DNA of 64,000 bases, from NCBI GenBank assembly GCA_949283695.1, contig CASDTX010000038.1, positions 17,171 to 81,170 of the forward strand, read 5' to 3'. The DNA is from an uncultured Eubacteriales bacterium (GTDB lineage Bacteria > Bacillota > Clostridia > Lachnospirales > Lachnospiraceae). Made by a program: the position numbers and the translations under genes. Positions 31,255-40,282 of the stretch are shown here, one piece after another; position 1 is the first letter of the stretch, and each line of letters opens with the position of its first letter. The notes below the pieces were generated by a model. The model was not told the origin of the DNA. It saw only the letters and a program-made list of their open reading frames with translations, and searched no databases.

Positions 31255-33717
31255 ATGGAAAACGAAAGAAAATTAATGCAGTTCTATTTTATCACAGAGG
31301 GGGAGCTGTCCACACATTATCATCAGAACCTGGAGCTCTTTTATGTGCTGAAAGGGAATCTGGAAGTGCGGATTGATGATACCTGTTTCCGGCTGGGACA
31401 GGGGGATATCATCGCGATCAATGCCAATAAACGGCATACCATGAACGGCAAGGAGGGACTTCTGGGCGCCAGATTCGAGATTGACTTCCGCCTGCTGGCG
31501 GAGGAGCTGGGGACGATGCAGCTTCTGTTCTGGTGCAATACAGTGGCAGACCGCAATGAGGCATATGAAGACCTGAGGCGGATCCTGGACCGCATCCTGG
31601 AACGCCATTTCGAGAGGGAGCAGAAAGGTGCGCTTCACCTGAATGCTCTGTATTATGAAGCGCTGCATATCCTGACGAGTAATTTTATGGTGCGCTCAGA
31701 TGACGCACGGCTGCAGGTGGAGGATTCTCAGGACCGGATAAGGGTGCAGCAGATCCAGAACTATATTCAGGCTAATTATCAGAGCCAGATCAGTCTCAAT
31801 GATCTGGCTGAGCGCCTGTACCTTTCAAATGCTTATCTGTCCAAATATGTGAAAAGACATATGGGTCTGACGTTCATGGAATATCTGAATAATGTGCGTC
31901 TGTTCTACGCGGTGGATGAGCTCCTCTATACAAAGAAAAACATGACGCGCATCGCGCTGGACAACGGGTTCCCTACATCGGCTGCATTTACCAAGGCATT
32001 CCGGGATATCTACGGGGAAGCACCCAGTACGTATAGAAAGAGAGTGCAGAAGGAGATGGAACCGGAACAGCCCTCAGCAGAGCTGTCGGAGGCAGAACAG
32101 CAGAAGATCCTGGAATATCTGCGCTTCCGGGAAGAGAAGGGGCTGCCGGAACCGGATCGGGAGCACGTATGTGAGGCGGATGCAGTCTGTTATCAGAAGA
32201 TGGAGCATGTGGCAAGCCGAGCGGTCAATGTAGGAGACGCCTATCTGATCCTGCAGTCAGAAGTTCAGAACCAGCTTAAGGAGATCCGAAAGAACACAGA
32301 ACTTTGCTATGTAAGGATCTGGAATCTGCTTTCTAGGGAAAATTGTTTTGACGGACAGAAAGGATATAACTTCCGGAAACTGGATCTGGTGCTGGATTTC
32401 CTTCTTGAGAATCAGATGAAGCCTTATCTGGTGCTGGGACAGAAGCCGATCCTGTTCATGTACACGCCGGAGCGCAGCGTCCGTGAAATGGAAGCCACAG
32501 AGACTTACAGTTTGGAGACTTTTTCGGGAATCATTAAAGCACTTTCCAAACATCTGGTAAACCGCTATGGTGTGGAGGAACTGGAGAGCTGGTATTTTGA
32601 ATACTGGTATGATCATAATAATCTGACGCGCCGCCGGTCACAGGAGAAAGACAGCCGCAGGGTTGAATACTGGGACGATCTTCAGGGAGAAATAGACAGG
32701 GAAGACTGGGAGTTTTTTGAATATTTCGAGACGCTCTACCGCATGCTGAAAGCGATCTCTCCGGATATTCGTGTGGGAGGAGCAGAATTTATCCTGGGGT
32801 TTGAGACACTGTGGTGCAGAGAGGTGTTCCAGATATGGAAGAAACGCAGCATCTGGCCGGATTTTCTTTCCTTCTGTTCCTATCAGTACATCGCGATCTA
32901 CGAGGATGGCAAACGCTACGGCCGAAAGTCCATTGACGGAAGCTACATACGCAATCAGGTGGAGATCATGCGGGAAGTGATGGCGGAGACCGGATTTTCC
33001 GCGCCGGAGTTTCATATCGATGAGTGGAATTTTACCATATCGAATCGGAATGTCTTGAACGACAGCTGTGAGCAGGGGGCCTATATCCTTAAGAACTGCA
33101 TTGATCTGGCCGGGGATGTGGATATCATGGCCTACTGGCACGCGCTGGATGTCTATTCGGATTACTATGATACAGATCTGATCCTCAACGGAGACTCTGG
33201 GCTGATCACAAGAGACGGGATTGCCAAGCCGTCATATTACGCATTTACATTCTTAAATAAACTCCTTCCCAATGTGGTGGCAAAAGATGAGAACATGCTG
33301 ATCACAACCAACGGGAAAGGCCGTTTCATGATCGTGTGCCACAATTATAAAAAGCTTTCTTCGCAGTATGTATCTGCCGAGGAAGATCAGATCAAAGTGG
33401 AAGAACTGGACCAGTATATAGAAGACCGAGAGCCGCTGAAACTGAGGATCAAGCTGAATCATGTGAAAAATGGAAATTACCTGGTGAGGAGCTTCTATAT
33501 TAACCGGGAGAACGGAAGTGTACAGGATATCTGGAAACGGATGGAATATACAAGTCACCCCACGCAGGATGAGATGGATTATCTTAAGAGGAGTGCGGCG
33601 CCGCGTCTGGAGATGCAGAGCATTGATGTTGAGGACGGGGTGCTGGAACTGGAAAATATCCTGCTGGATCAGGAGATCAGGCTTCTGGATATCCAGTACC
33701 GTTATGACTCTCTATAG
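31255..33717 (+). CDS. AraC-family regulator fused to a GH39-like domain
   Basis: The protein has 820 residues. Residues 1-80 form a cupin sensor (HYHQNLELFYVLKGNLEVRI), about 160-260 a double AraC helix-turn-helix (ISLNDLAERLYLSNAYLSKY, then NMTRIALDNGFPTSAAFTKA), and about 290-815 a GH39 beta-xylosidase-like region. In that region the usual acid/base Asn-Glu is Tyr452-Asp453 (WYFEYWYDHN), while the nucleophile-position Glu590 is kept in IDEWNF. It is therefore probably a sugar-sensing, not cleaving, module. AAAGGAG precedes the ATG. It follows the 19 kb locus, and a broken copy lies just before that locus, so it is the best candidate activator of it. Confidence 0.9.
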   Translation: MENERKLMQFYFITEGELSTHYHQNLELFYVLKGNLEVRIDDTCFRLGQGDIIAINANKRHTMNGKEGLLGARFEIDFRLLAEELGTMQLLFWCNTVADRNEAYEDLRRILDRILERHFEREQKGALHLNALYYEALHILTSNFMVRSDDARLQVEDSQDRIRVQQIQNYIQANYQSQISLNDLAERLYLSNAYLSKYVKRHMGLTFMEYLNNVRLFYAVDELLYTKKNMTRIALDNGFPTSAAFTKAFRDIYGEAPSTYRKRVQKEMEPEQPSAELSEAEQQKILEYLRFREEKGLPEPDREHVCEADAVCYQKMEHVASRAVNVGDAYLILQSEVQNQLKEIRKNTELCYVRIWNLLSRENCFDGQKGYNFRKLDLVLDFLLENQMKPYLVLGQKPILFMYTPERSVREMEATETYSLETFSGIIKALSKHLVNRYGVEELESWYFEYWYDHNNLTRRRSQEKDSRRVEYWDDLQGEIDREDWEFFEYFETLYRMLKAISPDIRVGGAEFILGFETLWCREVFQIWKKRSIWPDFLSFCSYQYIAIYEDGKRYGRKSIDGSYIRNQVEIMREVMAETGFSAPEFHIDEWNFTISNRNVLNDSCEQGAYILKNCIDLAGDVDIMAYWHALDVYSDYYDTDLILNGDSGLITRDGIAKPSYYAFTFLNKLLPNVVAKDENMLITTNGKGRFMIVCHNYKKLSSQYVSAEEDQIKVEELDQYIEDREPLKLRIKLNHVKNGNYLVRSFYINRENGSVQDIWKRMEYTSHPTQDEMDYLKRSAAPRLEMQSIDVEDGVLELENILLDQEIRLLDIQYRYDSL

Positions 33718-33759
33718 AAAGAAAAGGAATTTGCCGCACTGATTTTGTGCAGAAAACGG

Positions 33760-33799
33760 GCGGGACAAAAAATATGCATTGTTTTTTGTCCCGCTTTTT
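33760..33799 (+). terminator. Intrinsic terminator of AraC-GH39 gene
   Basis: A 13-bp stem (GCGGGACAAAAAA with its complement) with T6 behind it. It resembles the terminator at 12024. Confidence 0.9.
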
Positions 33800-33915
33800 T
33801 CTTTGTGTGAAAAACATAACAAAATTTCCCGCATTATCATGACAAGCACAGGAAAGCGGCAAAGAGGGAAACAGAGTAAATTATAGGCAGATAGAAAAAA
33901 ACACGGAGGTACAAC

Positions 33916-34878
33916 ATGAAAGTATTAGGAATTTCTTTTGGAAGGAGAAACCAGAGAAGTGATGTCATGGTGAAAGAAGCTCTTTTCGCGGCAAAAGCAG
34001 CGGGCGCTGACGTGCAGTTCATCAATACGGTACGCATGGATATCGGACACTGCCGGGCATGTGACTACTGCAGCAGAATGCGCGACAAAGGCGAGACAGA
34101 GATCCACTGCTGCATGAAAGACGATTATCACATCCTGGAAGAAGCCTGCCTCGAGGCGGACGGGATCATCATCGCAGCTCCGGTCTACGCGGTCGGCATC
34201 GTAGGACAGTTCAAGAACTTTGTAGACCGTTTCGGCCCCTCACACGACAGAGCCGCACTGCTCGAAGAGAACAAAAAGAGAAAAGCGGAAGGCAAACCGG
34301 AACTGGATCCGCGCTATTTCAAGGACCGCTATACAGGATTTATTTCCGTGGGCGGAGCACAGACTCATAACTGGGTATCCCTCGGACTTCCGATGCTGGA
34401 TCTTTTCAGCTTCTCATTCTGCATGAAATGCGTAGGCCATGTAGATGCTTATGATCAGGGAAGGACAGGCCATCCGCTGTTTGATCCCGCGCTTATGAAA
34501 AAATGTGCAGAACTTGGAACAGCAGTGGCACAGTCTCTTGGAAAGCCGTATGATGAAGTGAACACATGGGTTGGAGACGAGGGCGTATGTCCGGTCTGCC
34601 ATAATCCTCTCCTCAGCATGAACGGAACGACGCATGTCGAGTGCCCGATCTGCGGGATCTGGGGCGAACTGTCCGTAGACGGGGATAAAGTCAGTGTGGA
34701 ATGGTCCGAGGAAGAGATCGCACGGGCGAGAAACACGACCATCGGTATCTATGAGCATTACAACGAGATCCAGAATATGATCGAGGTCTGTGTGCCGAAA
34801 CTCATCGCAAACAAAGACACGCTGCCCAAGATGATGGAAAAGTATGAAAAATTTGAGGAAACCATCGAGAATATGTAA
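33916..34878 (+). CDS. Flavodoxin-fold NAD(P)H reductase with zinc-ribbon tail
   Basis: The protein has 320 residues. Residues 1-190 form an FMN reductase / iron-sulfur-flavoprotein fold: KVLGISFGRRNQRSDVMVKE, the Cys cluster GHCRACDYCSRM then IHCCMKDD, and IIIAAPVYAVGIVGQFKNFV. Residues 228-255 add a rubredoxin-like or zinc-ribbon piece (CPVCHNPLLS and CPICGIWGEL), which is uncommon in the basic family. The protein could reduce a quinone, nitro or other activated compound. GGAGG precedes the ATG, and a GPH symporter follows after 21 nt, so the two form an operon. Confidence 0.85.
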   Translation: MKVLGISFGRRNQRSDVMVKEALFAAKAAGADVQFINTVRMDIGHCRACDYCSRMRDKGETEIHCCMKDDYHILEEACLEADGIIIAAPVYAVGIVGQFKNFVDRFGPSHDRAALLEENKKRKAEGKPELDPRYFKDRYTGFISVGGAQTHNWVSLGLPMLDLFSFSFCMKCVGHVDAYDQGRTGHPLFDPALMKKCAELGTAVAQSLGKPYDEVNTWVGDEGVCPVCHNPLLSMNGTTHVECPICGIWGELSVDGDKVSVEWSEEEIARARNTTIGIYEHYNEIQNMIEVCVPKLIANKDTLPKMMEKYEKFEETIENM

Positions 34879-34899
34879 AGGTACGAGGGAGGAAATCTC

Positions 34900-36291
34900 A
34901 TGAAGGAACAGGCATTAAATGAATACGGCATGAAGCCGTTGACAGCGAAACATTATTTTGTATATGGAATGGGGAACTTTGCGTCACAGCTCTCATGGAC
35001 AATGGTAAGCACCTATCTGTCCATCTTCTACACCGACGTATTCGGACTGGGAACGGGAGCGGTTGCCCTTCTGATGCTGATCGCGAAAGTGTGGGACGGG
35101 ATCAACGATCCGATGATGGGAACACTGATGGAGCGTACCCATACGAGATGGGGAAGGTTCAGACCTTATATCGCAGTCGGAGCAGTATTCCTGGTCATCT
35201 TTACCATACTGACATTTACTGTGCCCGGATTCGGCGGCCCGGCGAAACTGGCATATGCATACATTACCTATATCGGTCTGGGAATGTCCTATACGATGAC
35301 GAACGTACCGTATCTGGCGCTCCCTGTTGTTATGACCCGTGACCCCAAAGAGATCAACAAGCTGAACGCGGCTCAGATGATGGGGATGACGATCGGTCAG
35401 ATCGTCCTGAACCTGTTCGTGCTTAAGCTGGTGCTCTGGTTCGGCAAAGGCGATGAAGCCGCAGGATATCAGTCAACAGCGATCCTGCTCGCCCTGATTG
35501 CGCTGCCGATGTTCTGGGCAGTTGCCAAGCTGTCAAAGGAACGCATCACAGTTAAGAAAGAAGATCAGGGAAAGATCAGCGACGGATTAAAGCTGGTATT
35601 CCGGAACAAGAACCTTTTATGCGCAATGATGTACAGCTTCTTCAACATGTTCGGCATGCTGGGACGGATCTCGGTTGCTGTTTACTTCTACATGCACTGC
35701 GTACAGAACTTTACCTTCATCACCGTATTCATGATGATGCAGATGATCGTGGGAACACTGATCATGCCGTTCACTCCGAAGGTGATCGAAAAGTTCGGAA
35801 AGAGAAATACAGCCATCATTTCTATGATCATCCAGGGATCAGCGCTGATCATCCTCTTCTTCGGACCGTATGAGAACATTGTATTTGACTTTGTTGTACT
35901 GGTTTATTACGGCCTCGGCTATGTGGCAGGACCGTGCGGATCCGGAATGATGGTAGACGCGATCGACGACTTCGACGATAAATACGGCTACAGAAATGAC
36001 GGTATGGCATTCTCCTTCCAGGGAACAGCCATCAAGATCGCCACAGCGATCGCGAACTCTCTGTTCCTGGTAGTGATGGGCGCGTTCGGATACGCAGGCG
36101 GCGTTGAGATGACACCGCATATCCAGCAGGGAATCAATATCGCGGCGAACCTCCTCCCGGGACTCGTATTCTTCGTGGGCATTATCCCGCTGGCCATCTA
36201 CAGCCTCGACAAACCGGGCTACATGGACGGTGTAAGAGAGAGACTGACAGCAAGAGATCAGGCGAAGAGAGAAGCAGAAGCAAAAGAATGA
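34900..36291 (+). CDS. GPH-family sugar:cation symporter
   Basis: A 463-residue MFS protein of the glycoside-pentoside-hexuronide group. The family signature is clear: KVWDGINDPMMGTLMERT then RWGRFRPYIAVG. About 12 helices follow, with VPYLALPVVMTRD in loop 4-5. Relatives import melibiose, xylosides or glucuronides with Na+ or H+. It is cotranscribed with the flavodoxin-like reductase and lies just beyond the AraC-GH39 gene, so it may import a glycoside for the main locus. No glycosidase lies within its own operon. Confidence 0.9.
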   Translation: MKEQALNEYGMKPLTAKHYFVYGMGNFASQLSWTMVSTYLSIFYTDVFGLGTGAVALLMLIAKVWDGINDPMMGTLMERTHTRWGRFRPYIAVGAVFLVIFTILTFTVPGFGGPAKLAYAYITYIGLGMSYTMTNVPYLALPVVMTRDPKEINKLNAAQMMGMTIGQIVLNLFVLKLVLWFGKGDEAAGYQSTAILLALIALPMFWAVAKLSKERITVKKEDQGKISDGLKLVFRNKNLLCAMMYSFFNMFGMLGRISVAVYFYMHCVQNFTFITVFMMMQMIVGTLIMPFTPKVIEKFGKRNTAIISMIIQGSALIILFFGPYENIVFDFVVLVYYGLGYVAGPCGSGMMVDAIDDFDDKYGYRNDGMAFSFQGTAIKIATAIANSLFLVVMGAFGYAGGVEMTPHIQQGINIAANLLPGLVFFVGIIPLAIYSLDKPGYMDGVRERLTARDQAKREAEAKE

Positions 36292-36305
36292 CGAAGTTGG
36301 AAAGG

Positions 36306-36343
36306 AAGCCGGAATTTCTTGTAATTGCAGGAAATTCCGGCTT
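36306..36343. terminator. Intrinsic terminator
   Basis: A 13-bp perfect stem (AAGCCGGAATTTC with its complement) lies 15 nt after the symporter stop. Confidence 0.85.
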
Positions 36344-36418
36344 TCTGTAAAATCGTACATTTTGGTCTTTCGCAAACGCCTTACATTTTTCAAAAACCTC
36401 TTTACAAATGATATGGAT

Positions 36419-36430
36419 ATGATATGTTAA
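36419..36430. promoter_or_regulatory. Repeated motif, candidate operator
   Basis: ATGATATGTTAA occurs here, upstream of the GntR/LacI gene, and again at 37715-37726, downstream of it and before the ABC operon. Both may be bound by that regulator. Confidence 0.5.
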
Positions 36431-36575
36431 ATATATGTCAGATGAAATGCTCCCGCAGGCGGTTTTACGAATGGCGCTCTGTGAACAGTAATTGGTAGGG
36501 AGGTCATTGTCTGGAAATAAATTCATGTCGGAAATATCGGCAGAGCAATCTTGTACGAGAGGGCGGAAGAGCGGA

Positions 36576-37697
36576 ATGAGCAAAACGATTATGTATGAGC
36601 GGATTTATAATGATCTTCTGGAGAAAATTCGAACGGGAGAATATCAGACGGGGGAGCGCCTGCCGTCGGAAAAGGAACTGGCAGAAAGCTATGGGGTGAG
36701 CCGTATCACAACGAAGAAAGCGATGGATATGCTGGCGCAGCAGCAGTATATTTCGAGGAGCCCGGGCAGAGGGTCGTTTGTGTTAGAAAGAGCCGGCTGT
36801 GACGGGGCGTATAACGGAGCGCCGGATGCGGAGAATTCGCAGAACAAGATTTCAGAAGAACATGCAGGGCGGGGGAATCTGATTGCAGTGATTTTTGATT
36901 CGTTCAGCAGTGACTTCGGAAGTGTTCTGCTGCGCAGCATTGAGCGAGAGTGCAGGCGGAAACACTATGGGATGCTGTTCTATTGTTCGTATGGCAGTAT
37001 TGAGGAGGAGAACCGGGCGATCGGCAGCGCGCTTGAGTTGGGCGCGAAGGGGATTGTTCTTATGTGTGTGCAGGGAGAGCGGTATAACAATACAGTTCTT
37101 CGGCTGGGGCTGAGCGGCTATCCGCTGGTGTTTGTGGACCGTCAACTGAAAGGGGTTTCGATCCCGTGCGTGAAGACGGATAATTATTCGGCGGCATATG
37201 AACTGACGGAAATGCTGCTGCGCAAAGGACATAAGAAGATCTGTTTTGTATCCCATCTGAATACAAGTACGACGACCATTAATGAGCGTTATGAGGGGTT
37301 CGTGGAATGTATTATGCAGCAGGAGGATGCGAAAGGCGTGCTGGCAAAGCTGGAGAATTATAATTCTGTGCTGCTGGATTCGGATATTGAATATGAAGAA
37401 GAAAGCGGCAGGGCAATGGAGCGTGTGCTGGATCAGTACGAGGACTGTACGGCGTTTCTCATGGTAGAATATAAGATGGCCGTGCTGATGTCCAGGATTC
37501 TTATGCGCAGAGGCAAGGAAAGGGAGATCGCGACTTTTGATGGGTTGGAATCCATCTATTGCAGGGGAGACGGATTTATTCATGTACGTCAGGATGAAGC
37601 AGGAATCGGGAAAAAGGTTGTGGAACTGGTGTGCGGGTGGATTGATGGGGAAAGAACAGGAGACAGCATCAATGTACCATATATAATAGAAAAATAG
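36576..37697 (+). CDS. GntR-headed regulator with LacI-type sugar-binding domain
   Basis: The protein has 373 residues from the chosen start. Residues 1-70 form a GntR winged helix (KIRTGEYQTGERLPSEKELA, then VSRITTKKAMDMLAQQ). Residues 105-370 form a periplasmic-binding-protein-like domain of the AraR/LacI type (LIAVIFDSFSSDFGSVLLRS, then YPLVFVDRQLKGVSIPCVKT). This architecture, known from AraR of Bacillus, represses sugar genes until sugar binds. Upstream in-frame starts at 36492 and 36525 are possible but have poorer ribosome sites. It precedes the ABC importer and GH125 operon, which it probably controls. Confidence 0.88.
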   Translation: MSKTIMYERIYNDLLEKIRTGEYQTGERLPSEKELAESYGVSRITTKKAMDMLAQQQYISRSPGRGSFVLERAGCDGAYNGAPDAENSQNKISEEHAGRGNLIAVIFDSFSSDFGSVLLRSIERECRRKHYGMLFYCSYGSIEEENRAIGSALELGAKGIVLMCVQGERYNNTVLRLGLSGYPLVFVDRQLKGVSIPCVKTDNYSAAYELTEMLLRKGHKKICFVSHLNTSTTTINERYEGFVECIMQQEDAKGVLAKLENYNSVLLDSDIEYEEESGRAMERVLDQYEDCTAFLMVEYKMAVLMSRILMRRGKEREIATFDGLESIYCRGDGFIHVRQDEAGIGKKVVELVCGWIDGERTGDSINVPYIIEK

Positions 37698-37714
37698 TTG
37701 AAAATGATATATAA

Positions 37715-37726
37715 ATGATATGTTAA
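37715..37726. promoter_or_regulatory. Second copy of candidate operator
   Basis: ATGATATGTTAA, identical to 36419-36430, with a further AATGATAT 12 nt upstream. It lies before the terminator and promoter of the ABC operon. Confidence 0.5.
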
Positions 37727-37740
37727 TAGTTCACGAAATG

Positions 37741-37792
37741 ACGGGGGATTCTTTGTTAAAATGGTCAAATTGACAAAGAATCTCCCGTTTAT
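37741..37792 (+). terminator. Intrinsic terminator of the GntR/LacI gene
   Basis: A 16-bp stem (37741-37756 with 37773-37788, one G-U pair) is followed by TTTATTATT. Confidence 0.85.
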
Positions 37793-37794
37793 TA

Positions 37795-37823
37795 TTGACA
37801 TAATGACATATTGATGATACATT
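37795..37823 (+). promoter_or_regulatory. Promoter of the ABC sugar importer operon
   Basis: TTGACA (37795-37800), a 17-bp spacer and TACATT (37818-37823). The start codon is 80 nt further on. Confidence 0.75.
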
Positions 37824-37863
37824 TTAGATAAATAATATGCGCGTGGATTTAAAAAGATATAAT

Positions 37864-37876
37864 GATATATTATATC
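37864..37876. promoter_or_regulatory. Palindrome in leader, candidate operator
   Basis: GATATATTATATC is a perfect 13-nt palindrome about 40 nt after the promoter and shares the ATGATAT core with the other two sites. Confidence 0.5.
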
Positions 37877-37903
37877 GAAAGCGTAAAAGAAGGAGGACTC
37901 AAA

Positions 37904-39286
37904 TTGAAAAAGAAACTACTTTCAACAGTACTGTGTGCGGCAATGGTGGCTTCCCTGGCGGCGGGATGCGGCAATGACAGCCAGGATGATTCATCCTCAG
38001 GCAGTTCGAGCGGAAAAACGAAACTTACGATTGTGTACAATGATTCCGGAGACACCGGAGAAGACGGGTACATGTATAACTGGATCATGCAGACCTATGA
38101 GAGCTGGGACCGTGCAGATGAGGTGGAGCTTGACGTACAGCCGATAGTGGCGACGGACAGCGATTATGTTACCAAAGTGCAGACTCTGGTTCAGGATGAT
38201 TCTACATGCCCGGATTTGTTCTTTGAGGATACGTTCCAGCTGAACACGGACGTGGCAGCAGGATATGTAGCGAATATTACAGATTACGTAGCGGCATGGG
38301 ATGAGTGGGACAGCGCGATAATTGAGGCTCTGAAAGAGGGCACGAAGGGAACGGATGGTGATACCTACGCGGTTCCGGTGAGTACAGATGTCCGCGGACT
38401 TTGGTACAACAAGGATGTGTTTGAGGAGGCTGGCCTGGGAAGAGAATGGCAGCCGGAGAGCTGGCAGGATATCCTGGATGCGTGTGCTGCGATCCAGAAA
38501 AACTGCGAAGAAGATGTGGTGCCGATCTGGTTTGCCTGCAATTCCGGAGAAGCAGAAGCTACCAGCATGAATACGTTCCAGATGCTGCTGGCCGGTACCG
38601 GAGATTCTCTCTGTGACGACGCTACAGGTGTTTATGATCTGAGCAGCGACGGCGTGACGGATTCCCTGGAATTTATTAAAACATGTCTGGATGAGGGATA
38701 TCTTGGGACGCTTTCTGAGATTCTTGACACAAGCGATTATACGTATGCAAATACTTATATGTCTACAGGGAAACTTGGCATGTATCTGAACGGAAGCTGG
38801 GGGTATGCAGATTATCTTCAGGATGCCGGCTATCCGATGGAAGGGTATACAGATGATACGCTGACAGACGCTCTTGGATTCGCTCAGATGCCGACCAAGG
38901 AAGCGGAAGGGTATGTGACGATGTCTGGCGGCTGGAGCTGGGCACTGGCGGAGAATTCTGATCAGAAAGATCTGGCCTTTGAGTTTGTAACTGAGATGAT
39001 GCAGCCGGATAACTACATTCTGTATGTGGACGGAAGTGGAAATCTTTCTACCAGAAATGATATGGACAGCTATGAGGAGTACAGCAGTAGATTATACATA
39101 GATGAAGCGACAGCAATGTCTGAGAATGCATATTTCCGTCCGCATGATGAGAACTATTCAAAGGTTTCTTCCTATCTCTATGCGATGATAGATACGATCG
39201 TGAGAAACGATACTGATGTGGAAACTGCGCTTGCAGATTTCCAGAGCAGCGTAAAGACTGCGATCGGGGAAGATCTTGTGAAGTGA
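37904..39286 (+). CDS. ABC sugar-importer substrate-binding lipoprotein
   Basis: The protein has 460 residues. The TTG start at 37904 follows AAGGAGG and gives a clean lipoprotein signal: Lys-rich start, hydrophobic core and lipobox LAAGC. A Ser/Asp-rich linker and a family-1 solute-binding fold follow (KLTIVYNDSGDTGEDGYM, then YAVPVSTDVRGLWYNKDVFE). It captures an oligosaccharide outside the membrane and delivers it to the two permeases downstream. With the GH125 gene in the same operon, the ligand is probably an alpha-mannose-containing sugar. No ATPase is encoded here, so a shared MsmK-type ATPase elsewhere is expected. Confidence 0.92.
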   Translation: MKKKLLSTVLCAAMVASLAAGCGNDSQDDSSSGSSSGKTKLTIVYNDSGDTGEDGYMYNWIMQTYESWDRADEVELDVQPIVATDSDYVTKVQTLVQDDSTCPDLFFEDTFQLNTDVAAGYVANITDYVAAWDEWDSAIIEALKEGTKGTDGDTYAVPVSTDVRGLWYNKDVFEEAGLGREWQPESWQDILDACAAIQKNCEEDVVPIWFACNSGEAEATSMNTFQMLLAGTGDSLCDDATGVYDLSSDGVTDSLEFIKTCLDEGYLGTLSEILDTSDYTYANTYMSTGKLGMYLNGSWGYADYLQDAGYPMEGYTDDTLTDALGFAQMPTKEAEGYVTMSGGWSWALAENSDQKDLAFEFVTEMMQPDNYILYVDGSGNLSTRNDMDSYEEYSSRLYIDEATAMSENAYFRPHDENYSKVSSYLYAMIDTIVRNDTDVETALADFQSSVKTAIGEDLVK

Positions 39287-39344
39287 TTTCGAAGCGGCGA
39301 ATGAGAGTGACCCGGGGATAACATAGATCCCCAAAGAGAAATGG

Positions 39345-39389
39345 AGGGCTGTCTGCACAGGGGGATCTCTGCTGCGGACGGCCCTTTTC
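39345..39389 (+). terminator. Hairpin between binding protein and permease genes
   Basis: A 13-bp stem with two G-U pairs (39345-39357 with 39373-39385) plus TTTT. It may terminate partially, giving more binding protein than permease. Confidence 0.7.
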
Positions 39390-39412
39390 TGAAAAATCAG
39401 AAGGAGATAGGG

Positions 39413-40282
39413 ATGGAAGCATATAAGAAAAAGCGATTTTTGGAGAAATATATTTATTTGGTTCCGGCGGTTCTGCTTATGCTGTTCTTTTTCATCTGGC
39501 CGGTTGTGCTGACGGTTTATTATTCATTTACGAACCTGGCACTGACGGGGACAGCGGCGAGTTCGCAGTCTTTTGTGGGACTGGAGAATTATAAGAGGAT
39601 GTTTTCGGATTCTGCTGTTCAGACAAGCATTGTTACGACGATTGCCTTCCTGATCGGCTCTGTGGTGGGACAGACAATTCTTGGATTTATTATCGCACTT
39701 CTAATGAAAGAAAAGAATCGAATCTTCCGCAGAGTGGTCGGGGCTGTTGTACTGGCTGCGTGGGTAATGCCGGAGACGGTTGCGGCTATCTGTGCATATA
39801 CGTTTTTCACGGACAAAGGGACTTTAAACCTGATTCTGGAAGCTGTCGGAACAGGGCCGGTTTCGTGGCTGTTTAAATATCCGCTGGCATCAGTGATAAT
39901 CGCCAATATCTGGCATGGAACAGCATTCTCCATGATGGTTTACCAGTCAGCTCTGGACAATGTGCCGGGAGAGGTGGCCGAGTCGGCTAAAATGGACGGC
40001 GCTGGGAGGATACAGAATCTGATTTACATTACAATTCCGATTATTAAAGACACGATCCTGACGAATACCATGCTGATTACGCTTTCTACGCTAGGAACAT
40101 TCGGTATGGTTTATACAATGACAGGAACGACCGTGCAGACGCTGCCGGTATTTATGTATATCCGCGCGTTCAAGAACTATGAATTGGGCTACGGAACCGC
40201 GATATCGATGCTTGTACTTTTGATCGGCGCAGTATTCAGTATCTTTTATGTCCGGGTTCAGAATAAGGATGGTGCGAAATGA
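39413..40282 (+). CDS. ABC sugar permease (MalF-type)
   Basis: A 289-residue inner-membrane protein with six predicted helices (YLVPAVLLMLFFFIWPVVLT at the start). The EAA loop that contacts the ATPase reads EVAESAKMDGAGRIQNLIYI, followed by ITIPIIK. The ATG at 39413 has AAGGAGAT upstream. It overlaps the next permease gene by 4 nt. Confidence 0.92.
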   Translation: MEAYKKKRFLEKYIYLVPAVLLMLFFFIWPVVLTVYYSFTNLALTGTAASSQSFVGLENYKRMFSDSAVQTSIVTTIAFLIGSVVGQTILGFIIALLMKEKNRIFRRVVGAVVLAAWVMPETVAAICAYTFFTDKGTLNLILEAVGTGPVSWLFKYPLASVIIANIWHGTAFSMMVYQSALDNVPGEVAESAKMDGAGRIQNLIYITIPIIKDTILTNTMLITLSTLGTFGMVYTMTGTTVQTLPVFMYIRAFKNYELGYGTAISMLVLLIGAVFSIFYVRVQNKDGAK

